From positions 1-47,323 of the forward strand of contig NZ_JAAAHS010000013.1 of assembly GCF_009908195.1 (NCBI RefSeq): 47,323 nt of DNA. The letters are read 5' to 3'. The notes under the pieces were generated by a model. That model did not search any database. It had not been told where the DNA came from and worked only from the letters and a program-made list of their open reading frames with translations. This document shows, piece after piece, positions 23,989-32,724 of this stretch. Source of the DNA: Streptomyces boluensis (GTDB taxonomy: Bacteria; Actinomycetota; Actinomycetes; Streptomycetales; Streptomycetaceae). The position numbers and the translations under genes are program-made. Position 1 is the stretch's first letter, and every line of letters starts with the position of its first letter.

Positions 23989-25011
23989 TCAGCCCCAGCA
24001 GTGCTTGAGGCCGTACGCCGAGTCCTTGGCGGTGATGCCGTCGACGCCGCGGTCCGTGACGAGGTTGACCCCGGTGTCCACGTATCCCTTGGGCTTCTTG
24101 TCGTCCTTGGCGTACGTCACCACCGCCTCGACGCCCTTGGCGGCCATGACCAGCGGGTACTGCTGCGAAGTGGCGGAGATCCGGCCGGACTTGACGGCCT
24201 CGGTGCCGGTGCAGCCACCGTCGACGGAGACGATGAGGACGTCGTCGGCGCGGCCCTTGGCCTTGAGAGCGGTGTACGCGCCGAGGGCCGCCGGTTCGTT
24301 GATGGTGTAGACGACGTTGATGCCGGGGGCCTTCTGCAGACAGTTCTCCATCGCCGTCTGGCCCTTGGCCTGGTCGCCGCCGGTGTCCTGGGAGCAGACA
24401 ACCTCCGGGGCGCCCTTCTTGAGGCCGTAGCCCTTGAGGAAGCCGTCGTGGCGCAGCTGTCCGACGGCGACTCCGGGGGCCAGGTCCAGGGTGGCGATCT
24501 TGGCCTCGCGGCCCTTCATGGCGGCCTTGGCGTACCGGCCGATCAGTTCACCGGCCCTGAGGTTGTCGGTGGCGAAGAGGGCGTCCACGGCGTCCTCGGG
24601 TTCGGTGGGGGAATCGAGTGCGATGACCAGGACACCCTTGGCGCGGGCCTGCTCGATGGCGGGCACGATGGCTTTGGAGTCGTTCGGGGTGATCAGGATG
24701 CCCTTCACACCGGCGGCGACCATGTTCTCGATAGCCGTCACCTGGCCCTCGTTGTCGCCGTCGAACTTCCCTGCGGCGGTGGAGAGTTCGGCGCCGCTCT
24801 CCTTGGCGGCCTTCTCCGCGCCCTCCTTCATCTTCACGAAGAACGGGTTGGTGTCGGTCTTGGTGATCAGACCGACCTTGACGCTGCCCGATCCGGAGCT
24901 CGCGGTGCCCGATCCGGATCCGCAGGCGGTGAGGGCGAGGGCCGCCACACCCGTGACCGCGGTGGCTTTGAGGAGGGAGAGGGAGGAGGACAGACGAATG
25001 CTGCGAGACAT
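23989..25011 (-). CDS. sugar-binding lipoprotein (FrcB-like)
   Basis: A 340-residue solute-binding protein of the pentose/fructose type (PBP type I fold). A lipoprotein signal ends in LALTACGSG, with the lipidated Cys near residue 30. The mature part starts VKVGLITKTDTNPFFVKMKE. The binding of fructose is inferred from the divergent levanase and the FrcA/FrcC-like partners. ATG 25009-25011 has AGGAG seven bases upstream, so this start is preferred over in-frame codons further up. Transcription would start near 25105 under the promoter and operators at 25072-25144. Confidence 0.93.
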   Translation of the reverse strand: MSRSIRLSSSLSLLKATAVTGVAALALTACGSGSGTASSGSGSVKVGLITKTDTNPFFVKMKEGAEKAAKESGAELSTAAGKFDGDNEGQVTAIENMVAAGVKGILITPNDSKAIVPAIEQARAKGVLVIALDSPTEPEDAVDALFATDNLRAGELIGRYAKAAMKGREAKIATLDLAPGVAVGQLRHDGFLKGYGLKKGAPEVVCSQDTGGDQAKGQTAMENCLQKAPGINVVYTINEPAALGAYTALKAKGRADDVLIVSVDGGCTGTEAVKSGRISATSQQYPLVMAAKGVEAVVTYAKDDKKPKGYVDTGVNLVTDRGVDGITAKDSAYGLKHCWG

Positions 25012-25071
25012 GATCGGCTCCTGTGGGATGGGGAGCGGCACAGGGCTGGGATTCAGAGTGTGCCGCCCGGG

Positions 25072-25101
25072 TGTCATCGTTGACTTATGTCATCGTTGAC
25101 A
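25072..25101 (-). promoter_or_regulatory. paired LacI-type operators in front of the transporter operon
   Basis: Reading leftward, TGTCAACGATGACA (25101-25088), a two-base gap, then AGTCAACGATGACA (25085-25072). The two 14-bp sites are 16 bases apart and lie just downstream of the predicted -10, a position suited to repression. They match the pair at 25410-25439. Confidence 0.8.
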
Positions 25102-25114
25102 CTGCCTGGCGAGG

Positions 25115-25144
25115 ATGATGGACTCCGCGCCCCGGCAACGTCAA
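25115..25144 (-). promoter_or_regulatory. promoter of the fructose-type transporter operon
   Basis: TTGACG (25144-25139), 18-base spacer, CATCAT (25120-25115), followed 13 bases later by the first operator. The same hexamers and spacer occur in mirror orientation at 25368-25397. Confidence 0.6.
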
Positions 25145-25367
25145 TGCCTTTCACCCGTCACAAATCGGCAACGTCCGTGGCCCTGGCGGGCCCGAATCCG
25201 TTCAGCGTCTGCCCGCTACGCGCCCGGGCTGCCCGCGTTCCCAGAAGAGAGCCATGTGTGCGACCGCCGGCCCCAAACCGCCAGGCAGAGGCAGTTGGCG
25301 CAGCTCACGTTCCTCGGCGGCGCCTGACGGATCGGTGAGTCGCGCCAAGCGGTTTCTGACCGAAGCG

Positions 25368-25397
25368 TTGACGCGTCGGCCGGATTGCGCTCATCAT
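25368..25397 (+). promoter_or_regulatory. promoter of the secreted levanase gene
   Basis: TTGACG, 18-base spacer, CATCAT, followed 12 bases later by the first of two operators. It is the mirror image of the promoter at 25115-25144, so both divergent genes should respond to the same signal. Confidence 0.6.
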
Positions 25398-25409
25398 CGG
25401 GCAACCCGA

Positions 25410-25439
25410 TGTCATCGATGACACATGTCAGCGATGACA
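25410..25439 (+). promoter_or_regulatory. paired LacI-type operators in front of the levanase gene
   Basis: TGTCATCGATGACA (25410-25423, a perfect palindrome), a two-base gap, and TGTCAGCGATGACA (25426-25439). The CG centre is typical of LacI-family operators. Spacing equals that of the pair at 25072-25101. Confidence 0.8.
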
Positions 25440-25547
25440 CCCCTCCAAAGGTGTGGACGACGCCGATGACGAGGGGATCGCTTCCCGGTCCGTCCGCGCC
25501 GGGCCCGCCGGCACCGCTGCGCGGACGGCCGCAGCACAGGAGACCCC

Positions 25548-28109
25548 ATGAGATCTGGACGTGTATCCCGGCATGCCCGCATCCGGTTGCTGGCGGCGGT
25601 GGCGACCGTGTGCGCCCTGTCCGCCACACCGCTGGCCCCGCCGGCCGTAGCCGCTGACACCCCGCCGTACTCCGAGACTTACCGCCCGCAGTTCCACTTC
25701 ACTCCCAAGAAGAACTGGATGAACGACCCCAACGGGCTCGTGTACTACAAGGGCGAGTACCACCTCTTCTTCCAGTACAACCCCAACGGCAACTCCTGGG
25801 GCGACATGTCGTGGGGCCACGCGGTGAGCAAGGACCTTGTGCACTGGGAGGAGTTGCCGCTCGCCCTGTCGCACGACGACGAGGAGATGGTGTTCTCCGG
25901 CAGCGCGGTCGTCGACTGGAACAACACGACAGGCTTCGGTACGAAGGACAACCCGCCCATGGTGGCGGTGTACACGAGTGCGGACAAGGACACGGGCGTA
26001 CAGGCCCAGTCGCTCGCCTACAGCACGGACCGGGGCCGCACCTGGACGAAGTACCAGGACAACCCCGTCATCGACATTGGCTCCAAGGAATTCCGCGACC
26101 CCAAGGTCCAGTGGCACGAGCCCACCAAGAGCTGGCTGATGACGGTGTCGCTGTCCACCGAGCACAAGGTGCGGTTCTACTCGTCCAAGAACCTCAAGGA
26201 CTGGGACGTGCTCAGCGACTTCGGGCCCGCCGGTGCGACGGGCGGCGTGTGGGAGTGCCCCGACCTGTTCCCCCTCGCGGTCGACGGGGACAAGAACAAC
26301 ATCAAGTGGGTCCTGGTGGTCAACATCAACCCCGGTGGCATCGCCGGAGGTTCGGCCGCCCAGTACTTCGTCGGCGACTTCGACGGCAAGAAGTTCACCG
26401 CCGACGACAAGGGCTCCTACACCCCGCCGACCGGCACGGTGGTGCAGGACTTCGAGGGCGCCGACTTCGGTTCGTGGACGACCACGGGCACCGCGTTCGG
26501 CGAGGGACCGTCGGCCGGTGCGCTGGACGGGCAGGGGGCCGTCACCGGCTTCGACGGCAAGGGCCTCGCCAACAGTTTCCACACGGGTGACGACGGCACC
26601 GGCACCCTGACCTCGCCCTCCTTCACCGTCGACAGCAAATACCTGAACTTCAAGGTCGGCGGCGGCCGGCACCCGCACGTGCCCGGATCTGTCATCGACC
26701 AGGGCCCGCCGCCCGAGGGCACGGTCCTCGCCGACTTCGAAGGCGGCAGCTACGGCGACTGGACGAGGACCGGGGACGCCTTCGGCTCGGCACCGGCCAC
26801 CGGAACCCTCCCCAACCAGCAGGAGGTCTCAGGATTTCTGGGTGACGGCCTGGTCAACAGCTACCTGAACGGCGACTCCCCCACCGGCACCCTCACCTCG
26901 CCCGAGTTCACGATCGACAAGGACTACGTCAACTTCCTCGTTGGCGGCGGCAATCACCCCGCCGGCTCCGACAACCCGACCGCCGTCGAACTCCTCGTCG
27001 ACGGCGAGGTGGTCCGCAGCACCTCAGGCCAGGACGCCGAAGCGCTCAACTGGGCCTCGTGGGACGTCCGCGAGCTGGCGGGCAAGAAGGCGCAGATCAA
27101 GATCGTCGACGACAACAGCGGCGGCTGGGGCCACCTCAACGTCGACCACCTCATGCTCTCCGACACCCAGGCCCGGCCGGTTTCCCGGGAGACGGCCGTC
27201 AACCTGATCGTCGACGGCAAGGTCGTCCGCAGCGCCACCGGCTCCAACAGCCAGACCTTGGACTGGGCCTCCTTCGACATGCGCCCCTACGCCGGTAGGC
27301 AGGCGCAGATCCAGATCGTCGACATGAACACCGCCGGCTGGGGCCAGATCCTCGCCGACGAGTTCACCGCCGCAGACACCGCTGCCAAGTCTGTTGTGCA
27401 GCGCGCCGATTGGGCCGACTACGGCAAGGACTACTACGCGGCCGTGTCCTGGGAGAACGCGCCGGACGGCAAGCGGTACATGATCGGCTGGATGAACAAC
27501 TGGGACTACGCCGGTGCCGTCCCCACCTCGCCCTGGCGTGGTGCAGGGAGTACTCCCCGGGAAATGGCACTGCGAACTGTCGACGGCCGGGCCCAGCTGA
27601 CCAGCAAGCCGGTCAAGGGCCTGGAGTCGCTCCGGCAGAACCGCCCGGCAACGGCGTCCGGCGTAACGGTCAAGAGCGCCTCGAAGCCTCTGATCGGCCC
27701 TGAGGCCCGGGGCAAGGCACTCGACATCGAGGCGACCTTCTCCCTCAAGGACGCCGAACGCTTCGGCCTGAAGGTCCGTACCGGCGCCGAGGGTGAGGAG
27801 ACGGTCATCGGATACGACGCCACGACCCAGGAGTTGTACGTCGACCGCACCCGCTCCGGCGCCGTCGACTTCAACAGCACCTTCCCCGGCGTTCAGACAG
27901 CCCCGCTCAAGGCCAAGAACGGCGAAGTGAAGCTCCGGATCCTTGTCGACTGGTCCTCCGTCGAGGTCTTCGGCGGCAGCGGCGAGGCCGTGATCACCGA
28001 CCAGATCTTCCCCGATCCCGAAAGCCAGGGGGTGGAGGTCTTCGCCGAGAACGGCTCGGTGATGCTGGACAAGGCCGAGGTCTGGCACCTCGACTCCGCA
28101 CACGAGTGA
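25548..28109 (+). CDS. secreted GH32 levanase with domains inserted in the catalytic propeller
   Basis: An 853-residue glycoside hydrolase family 32 enzyme acting on fructan (levan or inulin) outside the cell. A signal peptide precedes the five-bladed propeller, with nucleophile Asp60 in WMNDPNG (57-63), the RDP transition-state motif in FRDPK (182-186) and acid/base Glu236 in WECPD. At about residue 298 the catalytic fold is interrupted by two related modules starting DFEGADFGSW and DFEGGSYGDW and further repeats ending in (T/G)WG. Catalytic-like sequence resumes near residue 612 (DYYAAVSW, MIGWMNNW), followed by the beta-sandwich domain. ATG 25548 has AGGAG upstream. It is controlled by the promoter and operators at 25368-25439. 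Confidence 0.92.
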   Translation: MRSGRVSRHARIRLLAAVATVCALSATPLAPPAVAADTPPYSETYRPQFHFTPKKNWMNDPNGLVYYKGEYHLFFQYNPNGNSWGDMSWGHAVSKDLVHWEELPLALSHDDEEMVFSGSAVVDWNNTTGFGTKDNPPMVAVYTSADKDTGVQAQSLAYSTDRGRTWTKYQDNPVIDIGSKEFRDPKVQWHEPTKSWLMTVSLSTEHKVRFYSSKNLKDWDVLSDFGPAGATGGVWECPDLFPLAVDGDKNNIKWVLVVNINPGGIAGGSAAQYFVGDFDGKKFTADDKGSYTPPTGTVVQDFEGADFGSWTTTGTAFGEGPSAGALDGQGAVTGFDGKGLANSFHTGDDGTGTLTSPSFTVDSKYLNFKVGGGRHPHVPGSVIDQGPPPEGTVLADFEGGSYGDWTRTGDAFGSAPATGTLPNQQEVSGFLGDGLVNSYLNGDSPTGTLTSPEFTIDKDYVNFLVGGGNHPAGSDNPTAVELLVDGEVVRSTSGQDAEALNWASWDVRELAGKKAQIKIVDDNSGGWGHLNVDHLMLSDTQARPVSRETAVNLIVDGKVVRSATGSNSQTLDWASFDMRPYAGRQAQIQIVDMNTAGWGQILADEFTAADTAAKSVVQRADWADYGKDYYAAVSWENAPDGKRYMIGWMNNWDYAGAVPTSPWRGAGSTPREMALRTVDGRAQLTSKPVKGLESLRQNRPATASGVTVKSASKPLIGPEARGKALDIEATFSLKDAERFGLKVRTGAEGEETVIGYDATTQELYVDRTRSGAVDFNSTFPGVQTAPLKAKNGEVKLRILVDWSSVEVFGGSGEAVITDQIFPDPESQGVEVFAENGSVMLDKAEVWHLDSAHE

Positions 28110-28155
28110 CGCCGGTGACCAACGCTCCGCACACGACCGACGAGGACACGAGAAC

Positions 28156-28458
28156 GTGAAGAAGACCCTGCTCGCCGAGTTCACCGCCCGAGAGGGAACG
28201 GAGGCCGAGGTTGCCCGCCTGATCGGGGATTACGCCATGAAGGTGCGCGAGGAAGAAGGCAATCTCGTCTTCGACGTCTACACCAAGCAAGCCAGCCCGC
28301 GCGCGTTCTGGATCTTCGAGGTGTACCGGGACGAGGACGCTTTCCAGGCGCACCTGAACGCCCCGTACGGCGGCCCGTTCAACGCCGCCCTCACCCCGCT
28401 GATCGAGGAGGACGCCTCCGTGCTGACGTTCCTTGACCCGCTGGAGGCGCATCCGTAA
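28156..28458 (+). CDS. antibiotic biosynthesis monooxygenase (ABM) family protein
   Basis: A 100-residue dimeric alpha/beta-barrel protein of the ABM/YgiN type: AEFTAREGTEAEVARLI, then EEEGNLVFDVYTKQ and the FEVYRDEDAFQAHL segment typical of the family. Such proteins act as quinol or small-molecule monooxygenases or as stress proteins; the substrate is unknown. GTG 28156 follows 46 bases after the levanase stop on the same strand and may be read through from it. Confidence 0.85.
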   Translation: MKKTLLAEFTAREGTEAEVARLIGDYAMKVREEEGNLVFDVYTKQASPRAFWIFEVYRDEDAFQAHLNAPYGGPFNAALTPLIEEDASVLTFLDPLEAHP

Positions 28459-28700
28459 CGAGTCGACGACAGGGCCCTCACCCGGGCGCGGCTTCGTCCC
28501 GCACTCCCTTGTCAAAGTGATGGGGCACTGCATGGGCATGCGGTCGATCTCCTCCAGGGGGCGGCCGTGAACGACGTCGTGCCTGGGTGGGGTCACCGCC
28601 TGGCGAAACGGTGATGACTGACGCCACAGGGCGGAAAGCTGCTGATCAAGCCAACGGGTGGGCAGGCCGACGCCAGCACATGCCCCCCCCCGGAACAGCG

Positions 28701-29069
28701 TCACCGGGCCGGGATCGGCTGAGTGAGGTTCAACGGGTTGCCGTCGGGGTCCTGGATGTGGGCGACGCGCTGTCCCCACGGCATGTCGTTGGGGCCGCTG
28801 CGGACCGCACCGCCCAGCGCCTCCACCCGGCCGAGCGTCTCGTCGACGTCGTCGACACCGATGCTGAGCAGGATCCGCGGCGCCGCCCCGGTCCCCGGGT
28901 TCTCCTTGGCCACCAGCCCGAGGTCGGTGTCGCCGATGCGCAAGCCGAGGTAGAAGGCCGGGCCTTCCGCCGGAACCCGGAAGATCTCCTCAGCGCCGAA
29001 CAATTTCGTATAGAAGCCGAGCAGAACGTCCTGGTCGGCAGTCACGATCACTGGCTGGATGGTGGACAT
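28701..29069 (-). CDS. VOC-family (glyoxalase/dioxygenase-like) protein
   Basis: A 122-residue single-domain protein with paired beta-alpha-beta-beta-beta units: VIVTADQDVLLGFYTKLFGA at the start and AHIQDPDGNPLNLTQP at the end, the usual VOC signature. Members bind metal and act as glyoxalases, dioxygenases or resistance proteins; no specific role can be read. ATG 29067-29069 has AGGAG. It stands alone between the converging ABM gene and the module B terminator. A run of nine C lies in the gap at about 28684, just past its stop. Confidence 0.85.
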   Translation of the reverse strand: MSTIQPVIVTADQDVLLGFYTKLFGAEEIFRVPAEGPAFYLGLRIGDTDLGLVAKENPGTGAAPRILLSIGVDDVDETLGRVEALGGAVRSGPNDMPWGQRVAHIQDPDGNPLNLTQPIPAR

Positions 29070-29170
29070 GGCACTCCTGTCGAGAACGGTCGTGTCGCTC
29101 GGCAGACCGTTCGAGGACGGTGAACTCATCGGCAGAACCACCCCGCCGGACGATCTGCAACAGAGTGCGA

Positions 29171-29222
29171 GGCCGTCGGACCGTACGCACGCGGGCGGCG
29201 CGATACGTACGGTCCGACGGCC
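29171..29222 (-). terminator. long hairpin ending the module B operon
   Basis: A perfect 17-bp stem (29171-29187 with 29206-29222) around an 18-base loop, 26 bases past the stop of the GH32 gene. It is the strongest hairpin in the window by stem length. Confidence 0.75.
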
Positions 29223-29248
29223 CCGGACCTGCATGCTGCCGGCGCGCC

Positions 29249-30703
29249 CTACCCGGCAGTGGCGGCGTCCGGTGTCCGCAGCTCGTGCGCCGTCACGGTC
29301 ACGTCGACCGCGTCGCTCGCGAGCCCGCGGGACACCAAGGTCCACGACTCGCACTGCGCCGGATAGAAACGAAGGGTCAGCGCTTCACCGGAACCGCTGA
29401 AGATCTCAGCGATGGAGTGGTCCAGGATGATCCGCAGCTCGACCTCCCCATCCGGGACGAGCTCCGGTAGCGGCATTCGGTAGGCGCCCACGTGGGCGCG
29501 GGCATCGGCTGAGGCGTGCCCGCGGTCGACCGTCAACGCGCCGTCACGGATCTCCAGGTCCAGGTAACCGGCGTCGTCGTGATCGGCGCTTCCCGTTCCG
29601 CACATGATCCGCAGCCCCCAGGCTGTGTCCCCGGCGAAGCCGACGCGGACAGTGATGTCGGCTGCGGGACCGACGCTGCCGAGCACGGATGTGGTCCCGC
29701 ACTGTGCCCGCGTGGCTTTCAGCCATGTGCTCGTCCGCAGACCGTCCAGTTCACGCGCCGGCGCCTGGTGAGGGCTTCCGTCGGCGCGCAGGGTGAGTTC
29801 CCGGGGGACGGTCAGGACCCCCGCCCAGCCCGCCTCCTTGGCGCAGGATTCGTCCCGCGCCTCCCAGGACCAGCCCCAGAGCAGCCATCTCCCTCCAGGG
29901 GCGCGCATCAGGGCGGGGGCGTAGAAGTCGGGTCCGTGGTCGAAACGGGTCGCGGTCCCGAACCGGAAGTCGCCGCTGTCCCGGTGGCCGTTCCAGGCCA
30001 CGACGTGTGACGGGCCCGTGCGCTGGTACCAGGCGCTCGTGAGCAGCAGGGCTCGTCCGTCCTCGTAGACAGCGAGTTGGGGACACTCCCATGCCTCTCC
30101 TGTGCGGATCCCGGAGTCGCTCGGCGCTGCGTCCGCCCGGCGGTGCAGGGGGCCGTCGTACGTCCATTCGGCGAGGTCCTGTGAGGTGTACGAGAGTGCG
30201 GCGCCGTCACCGTCGGCGCAGCCGGCGCCGACGAGCATGCGCCAGCGGTCGCCGTCCCGCCATACGTACGGATCGCGGAACGTCGTCACGCCCGACGGCG
30301 GGTCCGCCACGAGGAGTTGGGGCCGTTTGACGAACGTGCTCCCGTCCGGGCCGGAGTCGGCCGCGGCGACGGGCTGCCAGGGATGGCCGACTCGGTGTGC
30401 CGAATAGAAGGCGGTGATCCTGCCCTCGTGCGAGACGGCGTTGCCGGAGAAGCAGCCGTCTTCGTCGGGGCGCCCGAGCTCCGGTGTGAGCGCGAGTGGT
30501 TGAGGTTCCCAGCGCAGCAGGTCCCGGCTGCGGTAGTGGCCCCAGTGAACGCGGTCGTGCGTGGGCGCCTGCGGGTTGTGCTGGAAGAAGACGTGGTACC
30601 AACCGTCGTGGTGGACCAGGCCGTTGGGGTCGTTGATCCAGTTCGCCGGCGGCCGGAGGTGCACCTCCGGGAGGTGCGGGTCTCGTATGTGGTCGTCGGC
30701 CAT
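29249..30703 (-). CDS. cytoplasmic GH32 sucrose/fructo-oligosaccharide hydrolase
   Basis: A 484-residue GH32 beta-fructosidase without signal peptide, so intracellular. WINDPNG (22-28) carries nucleophile Asp25, FRDPYVW carries the RDP motif, and WECPQL carries the acid/base Glu. The C-terminal beta-sandwich ends near HSIAEIFSGSGEALT. ATG 30701-30703 is preceded by AAAGGCGG; an overlapping GTG near 30783 would add 26 residues but lacks a spaced ribosome binding site. It is last in the CUT1 transporter operon and would split the imported sucrose or short fructan to fructose and glucose. Confidence 0.92.
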   Translation of the reverse strand: MADDHIRDPHLPEVHLRPPANWINDPNGLVHHDGWYHVFFQHNPQAPTHDRVHWGHYRSRDLLRWEPQPLALTPELGRPDEDGCFSGNAVSHEGRITAFYSAHRVGHPWQPVAAADSGPDGSTFVKRPQLLVADPPSGVTTFRDPYVWRDGDRWRMLVGAGCADGDGAALSYTSQDLAEWTYDGPLHRRADAAPSDSGIRTGEAWECPQLAVYEDGRALLLTSAWYQRTGPSHVVAWNGHRDSGDFRFGTATRFDHGPDFYAPALMRAPGGRWLLWGWSWEARDESCAKEAGWAGVLTVPRELTLRADGSPHQAPARELDGLRTSTWLKATRAQCGTTSVLGSVGPAADITVRVGFAGDTAWGLRIMCGTGSADHDDAGYLDLEIRDGALTVDRGHASADARAHVGAYRMPLPELVPDGEVELRIILDHSIAEIFSGSGEALTLRFYPAQCESWTLVSRGLASDAVDVTVTAHELRTPDAATAG

Positions 30704-30780
30704 GGGCCGCCTTTCGATGTGAGAAGGAGCGTGCGACGGCACGCCGTTCGGTACTGCGGACGTCGGCTGTGCGTGTGCGG

Positions 30781-31665
30781 TCACTCCTTGACCGCCTGCG
30801 CCGCCACGCCCTGAACGAAGGCGCGCTGGAAGATCAGGAAGACCACGAGGGTGGGGACGGTCATCATCGCGGCGAACGCCATGATGTCTCCCCACTGCAG
30901 GGGCGGCAGCGTCTGGAAGACGGACATGCCAACCGGCAGCGGCCGTACGTCCTCGCTCCGCGTGGCCATGACCGGCCACAGGAGCTGCCCCCACGTCATC
31001 AGGAAGCTCAGAATCGCCACCGACGCGTACGCGGGCTTCGACAGCGGCACGATGATGCTGCGGAAGGTCCGCCAGGGACCGGCTCCGTCCACCCGGGCGG
31101 CCTCCTCCAGCTCCCGGGGAAGCGCGAGGAAGAACGAGTAGAAGAGGTAGATGAAGAACGGGTTGGCGATGAAGGGCACGATCTGCGCCTGGTACGTGTC
31201 CAGCCAGCCCAGCTCCGTCATCATCAGCAGCAGGGGGATGGCGAGCGCCTCGAACGGGATGATGATGAGCGCGACCACGGCTGCGAGGACGACGTTGCGT
31301 CCGGTCCAGCGGAGACGGGCGAGCGCGTAGCCGAACATGCTGTTGACGACGAGGCCGAGCCCGACCGTGGCGCCGCACACCACAAGGGAGTTGAGCAGCA
31401 GTCGGCCGAAGTTCGAGCGTTCCCACGCACTGATGAAGTTGTCGAGCGTCGGGTGCAGCGGGATCAGCGCGCGCCAACTGCCGCCGTCAGCGAGGACGTC
31501 CGCGTTGGGTTTGAGGGCGCCGGCGAACATGAAAACGATCGGGAGCAGCATCACCACTGCGATGAGTCCGCAGATGAGGTAATGCAGCAGAAGGTTGTGA
31601 GTGTGGCGGGGGCGTCCCGCGGCCGACCTTGCGGAGCGGCGTCCGGAGGCGGTGAAGAGACTCAT
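30781..31665 (-). CDS. carbohydrate ABC transporter permease (MalG type)
   Basis: A 294-residue CUT1 permease with six helices and the EAA loop ELEEAARVDGAGPWRTFRSI. ATGA overlap with the upstream permease stop shows coupling. It forms the channel with the protein at 31662-32627. No ATPase gene is present in this operon, as is usual for Streptomyces CUT1 systems that share an MsiK-type ATPase encoded elsewhere. Confidence 0.93.
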   Translation of the reverse strand: MSLFTASGRRSARSAAGRPRHTHNLLLHYLICGLIAVVMLLPIVFMFAGALKPNADVLADGGSWRALIPLHPTLDNFISAWERSNFGRLLLNSLVVCGATVGLGLVVNSMFGYALARLRWTGRNVVLAAVVALIIIPFEALAIPLLLMMTELGWLDTYQAQIVPFIANPFFIYLFYSFFLALPRELEEAARVDGAGPWRTFRSIIVPLSKPAYASVAILSFLMTWGQLLWPVMATRSEDVRPLPVGMSVFQTLPPLQWGDIMAFAAMMTVPTLVVFLIFQRAFVQGVAAQAVKE

Positions 31666-32627
31666 CGGACGGTGCGCTCCTCACGGCCGAGCCGACGCTG
31701 GACCAGCGTGACGGCGAGAACGAACAGGAAGAAGACGACGGCGATGGCGGACGCCTGGCCGATCATGCGCCGGGTGTACCCGGTCTGCAGCAGCTGCAGC
31801 ATCATCGTGCGGGTGGCATCCGTGGGCCCGCCGGGGAACTGCGGCATCAGGTAGACCTGGTCGAACAGGCGGAACGCGAAGATCGCCGTCACATTGATCA
31901 CGAACACCAGGGTGTTGCGCAGACCCGGGAGCGTGACGTGGCGGAACTGCTGCCACGCGTTGGCGCCGTCGACCCGCGCCGCTTCGTAGAGCGAGGCGGG
32001 GATGGCCTGGAGGCCGGCGAGGAAGATCACCATCTGGAACCCGACGCCCTGCCAGACCGAGGTCAGCACGATCGCCGGCATCGCCCAGCTCGTGCTGGAC
32101 AGCCAGCCGGGCTGAAGATTTCCGAAGGACAGTGTGCCCAACACCCCGTTGACGAGGCCGGAGTCGGGGAGCAGCAGCACCTTCCACACCACCGAGGCGA
32201 CGGCCATCACCGTCACGGTGGGCAGGAAGTAGACCGTGCGGAAGAAGAGGCGCATCCGCAGCTGTCGGTTGACCAGGACGGCCAGGGCCAGAGCGGCGGC
32301 TGTCTGCACGGGTACGACGATCGCCGCGAACAGCGTGTTGTTGCCGAACGAGCGCCAGAACTGCCCGTCGGTGAAGATGCGTTGATAGTTCTCAAGCCCC
32401 GTGAACTCCACCGGGAGAGGCGAGGCGAGCCGCTGGTTGGTGAACGACAGGACGATGGCGGAGACGAACGGGAAGATCAGGAAGACGGCCAGCAGGGCCA
32501 GGGCCGGGGCGGAGAACAGGATCGCGACGACGCGGCCTCGGCTGCTCGCCCCGGACACTGCGCGGCGCCGGGCCACGGGGGCCGACGGCGGCGCCGGGGC
32601 GGGTTTGTCGAGGGTGGTGTGGGACAT
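31662..32627 (-). CDS. carbohydrate ABC transporter permease (MalF type)
   Basis: A 321-residue CUT1 permease. A Pro/Ala-rich cytoplasmic start leads into six helices, with the EAA loop SLYEAARVDGANAWQQFRHV before the last two. It follows the binding-protein gene after a 97-base gap that holds a 13-bp hairpin, and its stop overlaps the next permease start. Confidence 0.93.
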   Translation of the reverse strand: MSHTTLDKPAPAPPSAPVARRRAVSGASSRGRVVAILFSAPALALLAVFLIFPFVSAIVLSFTNQRLASPLPVEFTGLENYQRIFTDGQFWRSFGNNTLFAAIVVPVQTAAALALAVLVNRQLRMRLFFRTVYFLPTVTVMAVASVVWKVLLLPDSGLVNGVLGTLSFGNLQPGWLSSTSWAMPAIVLTSVWQGVGFQMVIFLAGLQAIPASLYEAARVDGANAWQQFRHVTLPGLRNTLVFVINVTAIFAFRLFDQVYLMPQFPGGPTDATRTMMLQLLQTGYTRRMIGQASAIAVVFFLFVLAVTLVQRRLGREERTVR

Positions 32628-32677
32628 GGTGGGTCACCTCAAGGCACAGGACGTGGTGCGGTGGTGGAGCGTGAAGT

Positions 32678-32720
32678 GCCCGGTGCGGCGCGGGTCGGGG
32701 AGGTCTCCGCCGCACCGGGC
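32678..32720 (-). terminator. intercistronic hairpin after the binding-protein gene
   Basis: A perfect 13-bp stem (32678-32690 with 32708-32720) and 17-base loop, starting four bases past the binding-protein stop. In ABC operons such hairpins commonly stabilise the binding-protein message and lower expression of the permeases. Confidence 0.7.
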
Positions 32721-32724
32721 GGTC

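Noticed and set aside
22910..24310. Plus-strand open frame of about 466 codons opposite the permease and binding-protein genes
   Set aside because: The translation is a Gly/Asp/Glu-rich shadow of the transporter genes, which have complete motifs and overlapping starts on the minus strand.
28459..28700. Possible small gene between the ABM and VOC genes
   Set aside because: No frame has convincing codon bias, and the C run at about 28684 and short frames look like plain intergenic sequence.
30704..30784. Earlier GTG start for the cytoplasmic GH32 enzyme overlapping the permease stop
   Set aside because: The Shine-Dalgarno-like AAGGA is too close to the GTG, and the added 26 residues are Ser/Pro-rich and outside the family. 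ATG 30703 has a properly spaced site.
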